Counted from the stretch's first letter, positions 29,344 to 41,551 are shown. The stretch is 64,000 bases of DNA from Paenibacillus amylolyticus (GCF_029689945.1 NZ_CP121451.1:6758001-6822000), one strand, 5' to 3'. Numbers and translations: made by a program. Notes: generated by a model from the letters alone, not told the origin.

Positions 29344-32300
29344 TTAGTTCTGTAACTGTGCAAGGATCTGCGGGTCCTTGATCTTCTTATCTTCGGCAAG
29401 CAACATCACCTTGGACAGAATCTCAGCCGTTCTCGGATCTTCATCCAGGAATGGCAGGAAGATTCGGCCCCGATGCTGACTGTGCACCGGTACGATATGA
29501 AGGGCACCTGTCGCTTGTTTGAATACATTACCGCTACCCAGATGAACAGCGTATTCACCCAATTCACCATCAATTCGTGCATAATTCCCGTCCAAACGTA
29601 CATTGTCGATCTTCAGCAGGCGCAATGACTCGTTCACAATGACGTGACGCATCTCAATTGTGGTCAGGCTGGCTTCCGGATCTACGCCTCCCACATGTGC
29701 AACACTGACCACCAGATCGATATCACGCATGACTTCCGAGAAGAACGTCAGCGGCACATCTTGTAACGCTACCGGTTTGTAGCTCTTGCGATCGTAGAAC
29801 TGCACCGTCTCCAGTGTAGGTGCCTCCGTATCTGCCGGTGAGAACCAATCCGCCATGGCATAGAGATTCGCGATCAGATTATGCTCGTAGCTTACCTTCT
29901 GCAGACCTTCTTCATAACTGACTGTCCATTGACGTCCTTTGAGCAGAGCTACTGCTTTTTTCGGTTGAATCTGATACCCGGCATATCGGCGGGACACTGT
30001 GCCATTAGCCAATTCGTCTTCGTTAGGAAGATACAGCTCACGGAATACCTGCTTGAACGGCTGACGCTCCTGGCGGTTGAACAGATCCCGCTGGAATTCA
30101 CTCCAGCTTCCGCTCTGATACAGATGAAGCGGATGAGCAATCAACAATTGATCCTCTTCCGATAGAACATGGATCGTACCCTCCAGCCCTGGAGCAAGCA
30201 AACCACTGGACGAACCATCGAATCTACCTGTCTTGTCACCTGACTGGAATACAAGCGTTCTGACCAGCGGATGTATAATCGGATTTTGCATCAGACTGGC
30301 AATTTCCTGACGTGTAAAGGATGTTCCAGCAGTCATCGAACGTTCCAGTTCCTGCCTTGCCCGGCGATACTGATCTACCAGATCCGATTTGAGTTCTTTC
30401 AGTTCAGCGATATATCCGTCTTTTTTGAACCGGGCAGGTACAGACTTGAGTGTCTTTCCTTTGCTAACAATAACCATCTCGGGCTGGCCTTCCTCATCAA
30501 TGACCAGTTGTGCTGTCGTGTCAGCATCTAATGCATGAGGTTCAAAGAAAGATTTCATCTCATCGAGCTTACGGGCTTCCATGTCCCACATCAGCCGCGT
30601 AACATCGGCATAGCCTGCATTACGAGCAAGGTTGCCCAGGGCAATCTGTGATGCCACACCTTCACTGGCACGGCGTTGTGCACCGAATTGCTTGCTCTGC
30701 ATCAGGAATTTCTGAATGAAATCGTAACGCTCACGCAGATCCTGTTCCCGATTTTCGGCGAATGGAATCAAACTGTACGTTAACAAATGATCTTTGTTTC
30801 GCTTGTCTGACACGGAATTACGCATATCCTCCAGCCGAAGCTTGCCCAATGCAGCATCCGCGAATAATTGCGATCTGCGGTGATTGGCCCCACCGGAGAT
30901 GTACTTGGCGCAATCATATAACAGATTGAACCGTTCCTCTCCGACAGCAGCATAGGCTTCTTCAAACCAGGCGATATCAAACGCACCTTCATTAAAGTCC
31001 TGAGGTGAGATGGGAGAATAGTGGGCTACGATGGTTTCTTTCTCCGCAGTAAAGCGTTCATTAATATGGGCATGGAAGTACCATGCCGCACTTCGCAGAC
31101 CTTGCCACCCCAGATGTTTGGCAACCGTCTCCATCCACTGTGGTGCATACATGGCTGCTTCCAGCAATTTCTTCTCTTTAATCGGATATCTCTGGAGCAA
31201 CTCTCCGAGTTGTTTCTCATCTTCTCCATCCCGTGGATGACAATGCTGAATCAGATAGCTGAACGTCTCTTTGCGTGTTGTATTGTCTCCATAACTGTAG
31301 ATATATCCACGGACAAAGGTATCCTGATCCATCGCTGAGACCAGATGTACCCAGTGTTCCATGCCTTCAATTCGTTCCAGTTTCATGGCAAGTGTACTTA
31401 CTTCTGTAGAGAGCTCTCCCCGGGTCAGCTCGATTTCCAGAATCCGATTAACGACTGTATCCCGCAAGTGAATCAGCTTCGGATCATTTGCGATCCCTTC
31501 TGTACGAGTGGATGTTAGCACCCGAATAAACATCAGGCGATTCCCACCTACCAGAACCTGTCGATATATCTCCTGTTCTTCAATCAGGTTCAACTGGTAC
31601 GCACGCAGAAAATCTTCTAGTGACAGTAAGGACAGTGGCTGACTATTCTCTACAAGACTGGTGAACTGATACGCTGTCTGGAAAAAACGTTTGAAGCTGT
31701 TATCGTCATGAATTTTACCACGAACTACATAATTCCAAGGTTCAGTCAGAATATGAAGTATGCCTGACTCCTTCTCAAGTCGATCAACAGGCATACTTGC
31801 GATGATAGAGGCCCAAGCTTTCTCGGCTATCTCAAACGTATCGGTCGGATCGCTATCCTGAAATGCCGCCGATATCAGTGCCACTACCTGGTCCTTATAC
31901 GGTAACGAATTCAGCATCTGCTGCAGTTTCTCAATATCATCCAGTGGATAGAGCTGTTCAGCAAACGTCTTGCGCCATCCTTCCAGTAAAGGAATCTTTT
32001 GCATTTCTTCATAGTCATACTGATCATGAAAATAACTGTAATGTTGGCCCAATTTGCTATTGAACTCCCGGAGCTGTATACCCATGTACAACTGCATTAA
32101 CTCCACACTGCCAAACTCGCTATGTTGAATATAGTTCTCCCATACATCGTGCAGCGGGAACTGTTCCATCTGCTTCATGTCACTCCGCTCTGCATACGGA
32201 ACCTTTGAGCGAAGATTCGCTCCAACTAGCAACGTGTCTTTGTAACCAGAGTAGTACTCCACTTCATACTCATGATCCCTGTGTTCATGCACTAATTCAT

Positions 32301-34315
32301 TTAGCCCCTGCAGGAATGGTCTGGTCTTATCCAGAGAGAGTGTCAAGATATCCTTCGGCGTATGGCCCTTGAGGTCACGCTTCTCATCCAGCAATGGCTC
32401 ACGTCGCTTCGGATCGAATAAACCAAACCCGTTAGCGGCCGTATAGCGACTCCCCTGATCCGTCAGCTTGTCGAGCAACTTCTGTTCCTTCACGGTTGGT
32501 GTCTCAATCAGCTGCGCCAATGGCTGCAATGCCTCCTGCTGATCTGTCCGTTCCGGATCTGCCGCAATCTCGGTCAACAATTCGAGCGCGCCTAACCGCT
32601 GCAGCTCACTTTTGGCCTGCAGAAGTCGCTTCAGTGAGACCGACAATTGGTCCACAGGCTGCAGTAACAAGACATGGATGACCTTTTGACGAAGTGAGCC
32701 TGTCTTGAGCTTCATCAACGCCTCCATCTGTTGCATCTCTTCAACCGTCAACGTGAGCAGCTTCGCCTTGGCGAGTGCGCTCTCCCGATTACTCATGCTT
32801 TTATCAGACAAACTCTCAAACACAAACTGTCTTTGCAACTCATTGTCAGGATGCTGAACAAACTGGGACAACAGTTCTCCGCGCAGTTCCGGGCTCAACA
32901 GGTCCTTGATTGTAATGACTTCCCCGATCCATTCCGGGTCCATATCATAAGCAGCCAGATATAACATTTTCTTGACTACATCATCTATATCAATCCGGTA
33001 ATGAACATATTCAAGTACACCGGATGGTCCACCTGACCCGCCTTTGGGAATGGCAGACCAGCATCTGTTTGAATCGATCAAAGTCCTGACGTCGCAGGGC
33101 CTTATCCTCAAGAGCAGACAATGGCCACACGTAGACGCTACGCTGATTCTCTCCATTCTCGAAACTCCAGTTGTACATATACATGGCATCATAGTTGGTC
33201 ACAATCCAGTGCATCAACTCGGTATCCTGCGCCTCCAGATAACGACGTGCAATATGCAAACGAAGCTCTCTGTTCTGGCTGTTAGCCAGTACGTATTGGG
33301 CAACAATCTTCTGATATAATTGGCCTTGGTCCATAATATCGATGATCTTGTTCTTCAAATCATTCTCTTCAATGACCGCTGTCGCCCACAGGCTGATAAA
33401 GAGCTTGTTGGCGTTTGCTTCCTGCTGCCAGGCCTCTCGTACTTCCGGTTGGACCAGCGCCTCATGGGCCTGTTCAATGAGCTGTGCGGCAACACGTTGA
33501 TTGGCTGCTTCTATGCCGATTCCTGTCCATACAGCGAGTGCTCTTACCACCGAACTGAAACGAATCAGGTTGTTGTCGATGATGATTTTTAATATGTAAA
33601 TATAGGCTTCCAGTGTTCCTTCATCCATGCGCTCCACAATGCTTTGGCGCAGACCTTCCTGCAACCTTGCTGCAATCAGCAGCTCACCTACCATCTGATA
33701 GGCATCCACCTGATCGCTCATAAATATGCCCTTGATCATTTCATGGGTTAACAATGCATTCTGATTGTCACCATATATAATCTCGTGCAGTGCCTGCTTC
33801 ATATCTCCGCCCTGATGATCCAATTCGTATGCGATACAATCCGCGAGGACCCAACGGATCTCATGCAGATAATCCAGCTTATACTCGCGAAGTGACACGT
33901 ATTCTTCCAGGGAGAAATTATTCATTTCCATCCGGAACAATCCCATCAGTTTGCGGATAACCTGTACTACATGTTGTGCCGGATCGGACGTGCGGAAGGG
34001 CCTGCGTTCATAGTTGTTGCTGTATGGGAAACGAGTCGCACGCTCAGCGATATAACGGAATCGTGCAACCAATGACTCGCTCGCCAGATGCTGGAGTACA
34101 TCCAATAGTGGCTCAAATAATGAATTCTGCCTTTCTGCAGCAAGTCTTCCAAGCAACTTTTCTGTATTCAAAAACATCTTTTCGTCTCCACGTAAATACG
34201 TCGACCCGGCAATCTCCACAACATAACCTGCCAGTTCAAGCTGTACCCCTGTAAACGACCTGGCTTTTTCCTGTAATCCATCCATATACACCTGTACTTG
34301 CTCTTCCTGATTCAT
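29344..34315 (-). CDS. Giant DUF4132/DUF5724-type protein (frameshifted)
   Basis: Two long frames (33011-34315 and 29344 to about 33050) are halves of one cytoplasmic protein of about 1,656 residues. The frame shifts near 33050-33060, and the total fits one extra base or two missing bases. The N-terminal 1,000 residues are helical with HEAT-like character. The C-terminal part carries the DUF4132-type block (YAGYQIQPKKAVALLKGRQW onward) and the terminal GELGEYAVHLGSGNVF, then IFLPFLDEDPRTAEILSKV. In Escherichia coli the family includes YehI/MolR of unclear function. The start at 34315 follows AAGGAGGAG. It is in an operon with the small gene just upstream. No MoxR or VWA partner is present. 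Confidence 0.75.
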
Positions 34316-34339
34316 CCTGTTCTCCTCCTTCATCGCTCT

Positions 34340-34759
34340 CTACCACAGACGTCCGGCAAGCATTGTAAAACGGATAAACACCACATTGTCGCCGTCCTGT
34401 ATCAAAATAGACTTGTCCAGTTCCTGCAATTCTTCATCGTTGAGAAACACTTTGTACAACCCATCCTCATAAGCGGTGATTGCCGTCTCCATCGCACCAT
34501 CCAGATCAGGAACGCCCTCATTGTATACTGCGCCAAATCCAACTTTCCCCGCCGCTCCCTGCACCTCAATATGATCCGGCATGAGGTAGTTGAGTAATTC
34601 TGCCTGTTGCTTCTTGTCCTGAAGGGATTTTACTTGCAGAGCCACCATGTTCTCAATGAGCTGTCTTAGCGTATGAGTTGTTTCCGGAAGTTCGGCAGCT
34701 TGCTTGACAAGTACCGGCTTGCGCTTGCCCAGACTTTTTACCGTTATCCATATGTTCAC
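34340..34759 (-). CDS. Hypothetical small partner of the DUF4132-type protein
   Basis: A 139-residue protein of unrecognised family. It begins VNIWITVKSLGKRKPVLVKQ with GTG as the start, chosen because AGAGGGGGAAGACA lies immediately before it; an upstream ATG at 34801 lacks such a site. The mix of strands and helices, with DGDNVVFIRFTMLAGRLW at the end, suggests a compact ubiquitin-like or beta-grasp fold, but this is a guess. Only 24 bases separate it from the giant gene, so they are one operon and probably work together. Confidence 0.65.
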   Translation of the reverse strand: MNIWITVKSLGKRKPVLVKQAAELPETTHTLRQLIENMVALQVKSLQDKKQQAELLNYLMPDHIEVQGAAGKVGFGAVYNEGVPDLDGAMETAITAYEDGLYKVFLNDEELQELDKSILIQDGDNVVFIRFTMLAGRLW

Positions 34760-34992
34760 TGTCTTCCCCCTCTGTCCTGCACGATTAGAAGAAGCTTCCA
34801 TGAGCCACGATATCTATACCACGATGCGTAATAACCTAAACTCGAAATGACGATCTGTCTCAAAACAAAATCAAAAATACGTACATATGTACCCCTAATG
34901 AACATCATAACTAAAATTCAGTCCATATTCATGAGTCGATCCTCATGTTTACGTGGAACCACGGAACTATGGCCTACTTGCATACATATACG

Positions 34993-35036
34993 CAAAAAAA
35001 GCCGCCCAGTCTCATATCACTATGGGACTGGGCGAC
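34993..35036 (-). terminator. Intrinsic terminator of fabF
   Basis: On the minus strand CGCCCAGTC, a 13-base loop, GACTGGGCG and then TTTTTTT, directly after the fabF stop. Confidence 0.9.
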
Positions 35037-35039
35037 CGC

Positions 35040-36286
35040 TTAGCTATCATAAGAGTAATACTTTTGAAGAACAATAACCGCATTATGACCGCCAAAACCA
35101 AAAGAATTAGACATCCCAATCTGCAGCTCTGCTCTTCTTGCCTCGTTGGGCACATAATCCAGATCACATTCAGGGTCACTCTGCTCCTGATTGATGGTTG
35201 GAGGAATAATGCCATGCCGCAGACTTTGAATAAGTGAGATTGCTTCCGCTCCACCTGCTGCACCAAGCATATGTCCCGTCATGGACTTATTCGCTGTAAC
35301 CGGAATGTCGTAGGCACCTGTCTCGAAAAGTTGCTTGATGGCTCTCGTCTCAGAGAGGTCCCCTGCCTCTGTACTCGTGGCATGAGCATTAATTACATCA
35401 ATGTCTTCAGGTCCAATCTGAGCTTCTTTCAGTGCTGCTTTCATCGCCAGATATGCACCCCGTCCTTCCGGGTGGGTAGCTACCATGTGATATGCATCTG
35501 AGCTGGCACCATATCCAATCACTTCAGCCAGAATATTCGCCCCTCTTCCCAGGGCATGAGACAGTGACTCAACAACCAGAATTCCAGCGCCCTCTGCCAT
35601 GACAAAACCGTCTCTCCCCGCATCAAATGGACGGCTTGCTCCTTGGAATGCTTCATTTCTGGTTGATAACGCTGTCGCATTCCCGAAGCTTGCCATCGAC
35701 ACTTCGGTTACAGCCGCCTCTGTCCCGCCAGCAATAATGACATCGGCTCCGCCATGACGAATGACCCGGAAAGCCTCTCCAATGGCTGTATTGCCAATGG
35801 AACAGGCGGTTACTGGCGACAATGTCGGCCCCAGCAACCAAACCTCATGCTGACCATAGCCGCAGCCATATTGGATATCATCATGGGTACCAATGTTGGG
35901 CTGACGCGTGCAGGTCCCCGATCGGACAGGACTTTGCCTTGTTCCATCAATGTCTGGATTCCGCCTATGCCTGAACCAATATATACCCCTACCCGTTCAC
36001 GGTCCAGTTCATCCATGACAAGACCCGATTGCGACACAGCCTGGTCCGCGGCAGCAACAGCAAATTGAACGAATCGATCCATACGTCTTGCTTCCTTGCG
36101 TCCAAAACGCTCTTCACCATCAAAGTCATGGACCACACCAGCAATTCTGGTCTTATATGAAGCTGTATCGAAATGCTCTATGGGTGATACACCCGATCTA
36201 CCCTCAATTAATCCATTCCAAAATGTATCTACATCATTGCCCAAAGGTGAGATGACTCCCATCCCTGTAATCACAACTCGTTCCAT
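35040..36286 (-). CDS. fabF: Beta-ketoacyl-ACP synthase II (frameshifted)
   Basis: A condensing enzyme elongating acyl-ACP with malonyl-ACP. Restoring one T near 35838-35840 (FGLLGPTLSP) gives a 415-residue product, close to the usual 413. Motifs in order: MERVVITGMGVISPLGNDVD, the nucleophile Cys in PVTACSIGNTAIGEAF, the two catalytic histidines in NAHATSTEAGD and FGFGGHNAVIVL, and the Lys-containing TANKSMTGHMLGAAG. The ATG at 36286 is preferred because AAGGAG is seven bases away. It stands alone, divergent from an XRE regulator and without other fab genes, so it may be a second FabF paralogue rather than the housekeeping one. Confidence 0.85.
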
Positions 36287-36361
36287 GTTCATTCTCCTTC
36301 AGCACTTTGGTCTACCTTACGTTTAAGCTATGCCACTAATAGTGCACTTTTGAATATCCTA

Positions 36362-36390
36362 TTACAAGTTGTCAATTATAATAGTATAAT
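36362..36390 (+). promoter_or_regulatory. Sigma-A-type promoter of the XRE regulator
   Basis: TTACAA and TATAAT are separated by 17 bases, 34 bases ahead of the TTG start codon. Confidence 0.6.
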
Positions 36391-36423
36391 GACTACCATG
36401 ATAATGAGATTGAAGGTGATGAA

Positions 36424-37286
36424 TTGAACTACGATGTCAGGCTACAGGCATTGTCCACTTTTCTAAAAACACAACGTTCCAAAATTTCTCCCGAATCGGT
36501 CGGGTTACCCACCGGAAGTCGGAGAAGAACGCCTGGACTGAGGAGAGAGGAGGTTTCCCAACTGGCAGGAGTAAGTACAACATGGTATACCTGGCTTGAA
36601 CAAGGTCGGGATATTCAGGTATCCCATTCCGTGTTGGATAACATTGCTTCAGCACTAAGGCTTACTGCTGATGAACGAAAGTATCTGTTTTCGCTCGCCA
36701 TGGAGCATCATGCCGAGCTGCCCACACTGGAAGAAGAACCGGTTCAACTTCACCCTTCCTTGCAGAAAATTTTACAAGAACTTCACCACTGCCCTACCGT
36801 AATCTCGGATCGGCGTTGTTACATTGTCGGCTGGAATGATGCAGCCCGCCATGTTTTTATGGATTTTGAACAGATTTCCCCGAACAGCGGAATATGATCA
36901 GTCTGTTATTTGACCGTAAGGAATTTCGCAGGCTCGCGGTGAACTGGGAGGACTTTGTTAGCGGATTTCTGGCGATTTTTCGTGCTTATTATGGTCAGTA
37001 TGTGGATGATGAATGGTATAATTTATTTCTGGATGACATGATGAGCAGACATTCCGATTTTCAGACGCTTTGGAAACAAAGCAGTGTCAGCAGTGCCCCG
37101 GATGTGTTAATCGAATTCAGGCATTCCAAAGCAGGCAAAATGCTGTTTGATCTGACCTCATTGCAGGTTAAAGGCAGCTCTGATCTGCGTTGCAGTGTAT
37201 ATACCCCGGCTCCGGACACTGCTACCGAACGCAAACTGATGCGCCTGATTGAGCGTGAAGCGAATTCAACTCTTGGCAAGAGTTAA
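36424..37286 (+). CDS. XRE-family regulator with MmyB-like ligand domain (frameshifted)
   Basis: A 287-residue regulator when one C is restored in the CCCC near 36877-36880. The two reading frames then join as ISPEQRNMISLLFDRKEFRR. Residues about 1-85 hold the helix-turn-helix with the hallmark RRRTPGLRREEVSQLAGVS, then TWYTWLEQGRDIQVS. The C-terminal domain (VGWNDAARHVFMDFEQ, then WEDFVSGFLAIFRAYYGQY) is the MmyB-like PAS-fold domain, known to bind fatty acids in some members. That fits its position opposite fabF. The start is TTG preceded by AAGGTGATG. It probably controls the divergent short-chain reductase or fatty-acid gene; here the only candidate is fabF. Confidence 0.8.
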
Positions 37287-37437
37287 CTCAGAATCTCTCA
37301 GGTCTAGCCCAGTCATGTCAGAATGCTGACACCCTCATGTTGCAAATTTTAATTATCAGGGTATACATGATCAAGTGTATTAAGCTAACCCATGGATCTT
37401 AGTCCTTCTGCATGAAGGGGATTCAGAAAGGAATATC

Positions 37438-38111
37438 ATGACCAAAGTGCTTATCATAGAGGACGACAACATGTTAGGCGATACATTATGCCTGTATTTA
37501 CAAGGCGAGGGGTATGATGTTATCCGTGTCGATAACGCAAGAGATGGTCTTCTACAACTTCAAGCGCGGCCTGATATCCTGCTTCTTGACTTGATGCTCC
37601 CTGATTCGGATAATAAAAATCCTTGTTCTCTCATGCGTCAACATACCCCCATTCCCATCATCGTTATCTCTTCGTTGACCGAAGTTTCTGAACGGATTCG
37701 GTCATTAACCGATGGGGCTGATGATTATGTATGCAAACCTTTCAGCATGCAGGAGCTAAAAGCACGTATCGAAGCTGTATTGCGCCGATACTCCATATTG
37801 AATAGCTCTGTTGTTAATGAACAGGAGACCGGAATATCTCTCGATCTGGCACGAAGAATCGTTCTGTTGAATAACCAGCGAGTAGAGATGACATTCTCCG
37901 AATTTGAGATTATGAAGCTGTTTGTGCTCAATCCTGGCAAGGTCTACAGTCGGTATGCCCTGATTGAAGCCATACGTGGTATTGATGCCTACATTAATGA
38001 TCGAACTATTGACGTACATATTACCAAGCTACGTAAAAAAATCGAGGACAACCCGAAAAACCCCAATATATTCAAACCATCTGGGGGGTCGGATATAAGT
38101 TCACACCTTAA
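37438..38111 (+). CDS. OmpR-type response regulator (frameshifted at C-terminus)
   Basis: A 224-residue two-component regulator. The receiver domain (IIEDDNMLGDTL; phosphoacceptor in ILLLDLMLPDSDN; Lys in DDYVCKPFSMQELKARI) is followed by a winged helix (GKVYSRYALIEAIRG, then NDRTIDVHITKLRKKIEDN). The frame breaks near 38063-38066. One more A gives the standard ending KYIQTIWGVGYKF and a stop at 38111, 21 bases before the convergent kinase gene's stop. Without correction the frame runs on into the kinase gene, which is not credible. A TTGCAA/TATACA pair spaced 16 bases apart lies 70 bases upstream. Confidence 0.85.
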
Positions 38112-38132
38112 TGCAGCACAACTTCATCCAGG

Positions 38133-41100
38133 TCACCATGGCAGAGAGTCCGTGATGATATCAATCTCTTGTTGTGCCTTCTCCAATACCGTACTTAGTT
38201 CCTCTTCTTCGAATGCCGAATGGGACAAGAGTGATTCCAGTTGAAGAACCGAACGTAACAGGTCCACTGCATGCAGATTGGCCGCTACACCTCGGAGTGA
38301 ATGGACGCTGCGGATCATTGCCGTCATCTGCTGCTGCCGAAGCTGAGTCGTGAGTTTCTTCTGAAATGAATCATATTCCATTCTGAATTTTGTGAGCGCA
38401 TACTGCAGAATATGCGGCTTGCCGTCCATCTGCTTGATCGCCTTTTCCACATCAATTCCACGGATCTTCCTTATCCCTTTTAGATCAATCCATGTTGCCA
38501 ACATGTCTGCGAGCTGTTCTTCATCTATAGGTTTCGTCAGGATGGCGTTCATTCCCGCTTCAAGATATAATTCGTGGTCTTTTTTTAAACCATTTGCTGT
38601 AAGCGCGATAATGGGTGTACGATCATATTTCCTCATCTTGCGAATGTGCCTTGCTGCATCCACTCCATTCATATCTGGCATATAGAGATCCATCAGGATC
38701 AGTTCCCATGTTTGTTCGTGCAATCTCTGCAAAACCTCTGTGCCATTGTCTGCCAGCGTCACCTTAAATCCGATATGTTCCAGCACCGCCCGAATGGCCA
38801 ATTGATTGATCTCATGATCTTCAGCTATCAAAATATGTCCTTTCAAGTTACGCGAATAGAGTTCTTCGCCTTCTGCCATCTGATGTTTCCCCAGCGGTCC
38901 TTCATCCTGAAGTGCAAGTATGACTTCAAACAACCCCAGACGTGTAATCGGTTTGACCATCATCATATCCGGGTGAATGGATTTCTCTTCACTCCACAGG
39001 GCGTTCTCACTGAATGCATGTGTATAACCGACCACCTGAATTTTCGTTCGTTCCAATTGCTTCATCAGGTTGCTCCAGGATGGGCCATTACGTACGTGTT
39101 CTGCATCCATATCCATTATAAATAATATCGAACCTACTCCCTCTGCGTTAGCTATATCCCAATCGCTCTCCATCATGTGGTTCAGCGTAGGATACAGCTT
39201 CGACTTCATCCCGAATGAGTAGAGTATCTGCTTCAGGTTTTCGCCCATTCGTTCATCATCTTCAATAAGAATTACGTCATACGCGCAATATAGAAGCGGG
39301 TATGTTTGCAGGAAGGAACTTTCTTCTTCCGAATCTGCAAGTTCAAATATCAAATCAAATGAAAACAGACTGTACTCTCCGAGCACACTATCCACCCGCA
39401 GACTTCCTCCCAAAGAGGTTACCAGCAGGTAACAGATCACCAGCCCAAGTCCAGAACCACCATACGTTCGATACGTTGAAGGCTCCGCTTGAGTAAAAGG
39501 GACAAACAGCCGCTTCAATTGTTCGAGTGAGATTCCGATTCCCGTGTCCTCTACCTCAAAACGCACCTGAACCCGCTCCGCCTCCAATGAGAGTACCTCT
39601 GCCTTCAGCGTGACATAGCCATGCTCCGTGAATTTAATCGCATTACTCAGCAGATTCAATAATACCTGTTCAAGTCGGAACGGATCACCAATCATCGTTA
39701 CCGGCAGATCAGGATCGGTTGTAAAGATCACTTCAATATCTTTATTTCCGATAGCTACGCCAACCTGATCTGCCACACGTTTAAACACATCCTCGGGTGA
39801 AAAGGATATTTGTTCCAAAATCAACTTGCCTGCCTCTATTTTCGAAAAATCAAGAATATCATTTACGAGGGCAAGCAAGGTTTGGGAGGACGCATTGATT
39901 TTACTCAAATAATCTTTTTGTTGTGGCGACAGATCTGTACGTTGAAGCAATAACGAAAAGCTGATAATGCCGCTCAGTGGGGTACGAATCTCGTGACTCA
40001 TGAATGCAAGAAACTCACTCTTCGCCTGGCTTGCTTTATCGGCCTTCACACGATTATACTGATCCGAAATATCCTGAATCACAGCCTTAACTTTCTCACT
40101 TGAGTTTAGTGTTTTAACAGGGTACAGATGCACCCGAACATGCTGCTCATGACCTTCTCCAACAATGAATCGCAGTTCCGTATCCTGAACTATATTGTGA
40201 TGTAAGGCTTTTTGGAAAATGAACAACCAATTCTCCTGCTGCTCAATGAACAGCAATTCTTCAAGCTGCCGCCCAATCACTTCCTGCCTGTCCAGACCCA
40301 GAGCATCCAGAAATTTCTGGTTAACCGACACAATATACCGGTTGCTGTCCATACCAACCAACCAGTCTGCAGACACTCGCTCAAGCGTTCGATATCGTTC
40401 TTCACTTTCTTGAATCCTGCGTTTAACTGCCCTGTGTTCCGTAATATCAAGTCCATAGCCCACGACATACTTCACCATACCCTCTTCTAGCAGAGGACGA
40501 ATTTTTACCAGCGAATAGTACCCTTCATGCTCAATCTCGTAAAAAAAAGATTCCCCTTCCCAGGCCCGGTTAAACTGCTTTCGCAGAAACTCTACTTTCT
40601 CCTTAGGGATAATATTCAATGCACCCAGTTTGTGATTTTGCTTCAGATTACTCATATCCAAACCCAGACGATTGAGCATCTCTCCTTCAAGCAAAAGGTA
40701 CTCGAATTTTCCGTTCTGTTTTCGAATTTTAAACGTAAAACCAGGCTGCATACGAAGCATTTCGAGCATCTCCTGATCCCTCTGAATGACCATGTGTCTA
40801 TATCGATGATTTTGATTCAAATAGTACAGAAATAGAACAACTGCCAAGTGACAAATACACTGAAATAACAGAATTATCCCCAGAATTGCAAGCGAAGGAG
40901 AATAGGTCTTCACTACAATCGACACATATACAGTAGTTAGCAACACTGCTCCCAATGCCCACTTGAGTGTAAAACTCCTAACATATTTAAAACTCAAACC
41001 TATTGTGACAACAAACATCATCTCTAACACTGCAAAATGCCAGTTCTCAAACAAAGGGTTAACCCCCATGTTAATCCGAAAAATCCACATGCCTGCATAA

Positions 41101-41372
41101 GTAGCAAATACGGAAACAAATCCACCATAATAAGCGGCTAACAGATAAACAATAGCTCTAAAATTCAACATCGTACCATCACTCAACGCAATAGTAAAAT
41201 AATATAAAACGGTACCCAACATGCTCAGCGTAATACCGATAATGATCCGAGTCGTGATCGTAGATGAACGCGTAGCATCGGTTTGGTTCAGATAGTGATG
41301 AATCAGAAAAACAAAGATCAGAATCAGCGAGTAATTTAATACAAGATCGCGTAGCAAATGGTCACCGTCCAC
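38133..41372 (-). CDS. Hybrid sensor histidine kinase with two receivers and HPt
   Basis: A 1,079-residue membrane phosphorelay kinase. Residues about 10-185 form five to six TM helices of the 5TMR-LYT type (LNFRAIVYLLAAYYGG). Two PAS domains (about 205-315 and 325-440) follow. The HisKA box FMSHEIRTPLSG has His460; the ATPase has NLLSNAIKF, DTGIGIS and GGSGLGL. A first receiver (about 698-825) is atypical. The second (about 846-960) has Asp895 in LILMDLYMPDMNG. An HPt domain ends the chain with His1024 in RSVHSLRGVAANLH. The GTG start has a weak ribosome site. It is convergent with an OmpR regulator that may be its partner. Confidence 0.87.
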   Translation of the reverse strand: MDGDHLLRDLVLNYSLILIFVFLIHHYLNQTDATRSSTITTRIIIGITLSMLGTVLYYFTIALSDGTMLNFRAIVYLLAAYYGGFVSVFATYAGMWIFRINMGVNPLFENWHFAVLEMMFVVTIGLSFKYVRSFTLKWALGAVLLTTVYVSIVVKTYSPSLAILGIILLFQCICHLAVVLFLYYLNQNHRYRHMVIQRDQEMLEMLRMQPGFTFKIRKQNGKFEYLLLEGEMLNRLGLDMSNLKQNHKLGALNIIPKEKVEFLRKQFNRAWEGESFFYEIEHEGYYSLVKIRPLLEEGMVKYVVGYGLDITEHRAVKRRIQESEERYRTLERVSADWLVGMDSNRYIVSVNQKFLDALGLDRQEVIGRQLEELLFIEQQENWLFIFQKALHHNIVQDTELRFIVGEGHEQHVRVHLYPVKTLNSSEKVKAVIQDISDQYNRVKADKASQAKSEFLAFMSHEIRTPLSGIISFSLLLQRTDLSPQQKDYLSKINASSQTLLALVNDILDFSKIEAGKLILEQISFSPEDVFKRVADQVGVAIGNKDIEVIFTTDPDLPVTMIGDPFRLEQVLLNLLSNAIKFTEHGYVTLKAEVLSLEAERVQVRFEVEDTGIGISLEQLKRLFVPFTQAEPSTYRTYGGSGLGLVICYLLVTSLGGSLRVDSVLGEYSLFSFDLIFELADSEEESSFLQTYPLLYCAYDVILIEDDERMGENLKQILYSFGMKSKLYPTLNHMMESDWDIANAEGVGSILFIMDMDAEHVRNGPSWSNLMKQLERTKIQVVGYTHAFSENALWSEEKSIHPDMMMVKPITRLGLFEVILALQDEGPLGKHQMAEGEELYSRNLKGHILIAEDHEINQLAIRAVLEHIGFKVTLADNGTEVLQRLHEQTWELILMDLYMPDMNGVDAARHIRKMRKYDRTPIIALTANGLKKDHELYLEAGMNAILTKPIDEEQLADMLATWIDLKGIRKIRGIDVEKAIKQMDGKPHILQYALTKFRMEYDSFQKKLTTQLRQQQMTAMIRSVHSLRGVAANLHAVDLLRSVLQLESLLSHSAFEEEELSTVLEKAQQEIDIITDSLPW

Positions 41373-41551
41373 ATTACGAATTCAGGAATTCATGCATTCA
41401 ATGAATAGTGCCGGATTCACGGTCGCAGTTCTCCAGTATACAGATCATAGTATGCCGGGCTCCCTTATTCAATCGAGGATATGAACCATTTTTATGAAAA
41501 TATCAATTTCATTCAGCTAACATATGCTTATCGCAAGATAACGTTTTTTTA

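Noticed and set aside
38112..38244. Read-through C-terminus of the response regulator
   Set aside because: It overlaps the convergent kinase gene, while one restored base gives the standard OmpR-family ending at 38111.
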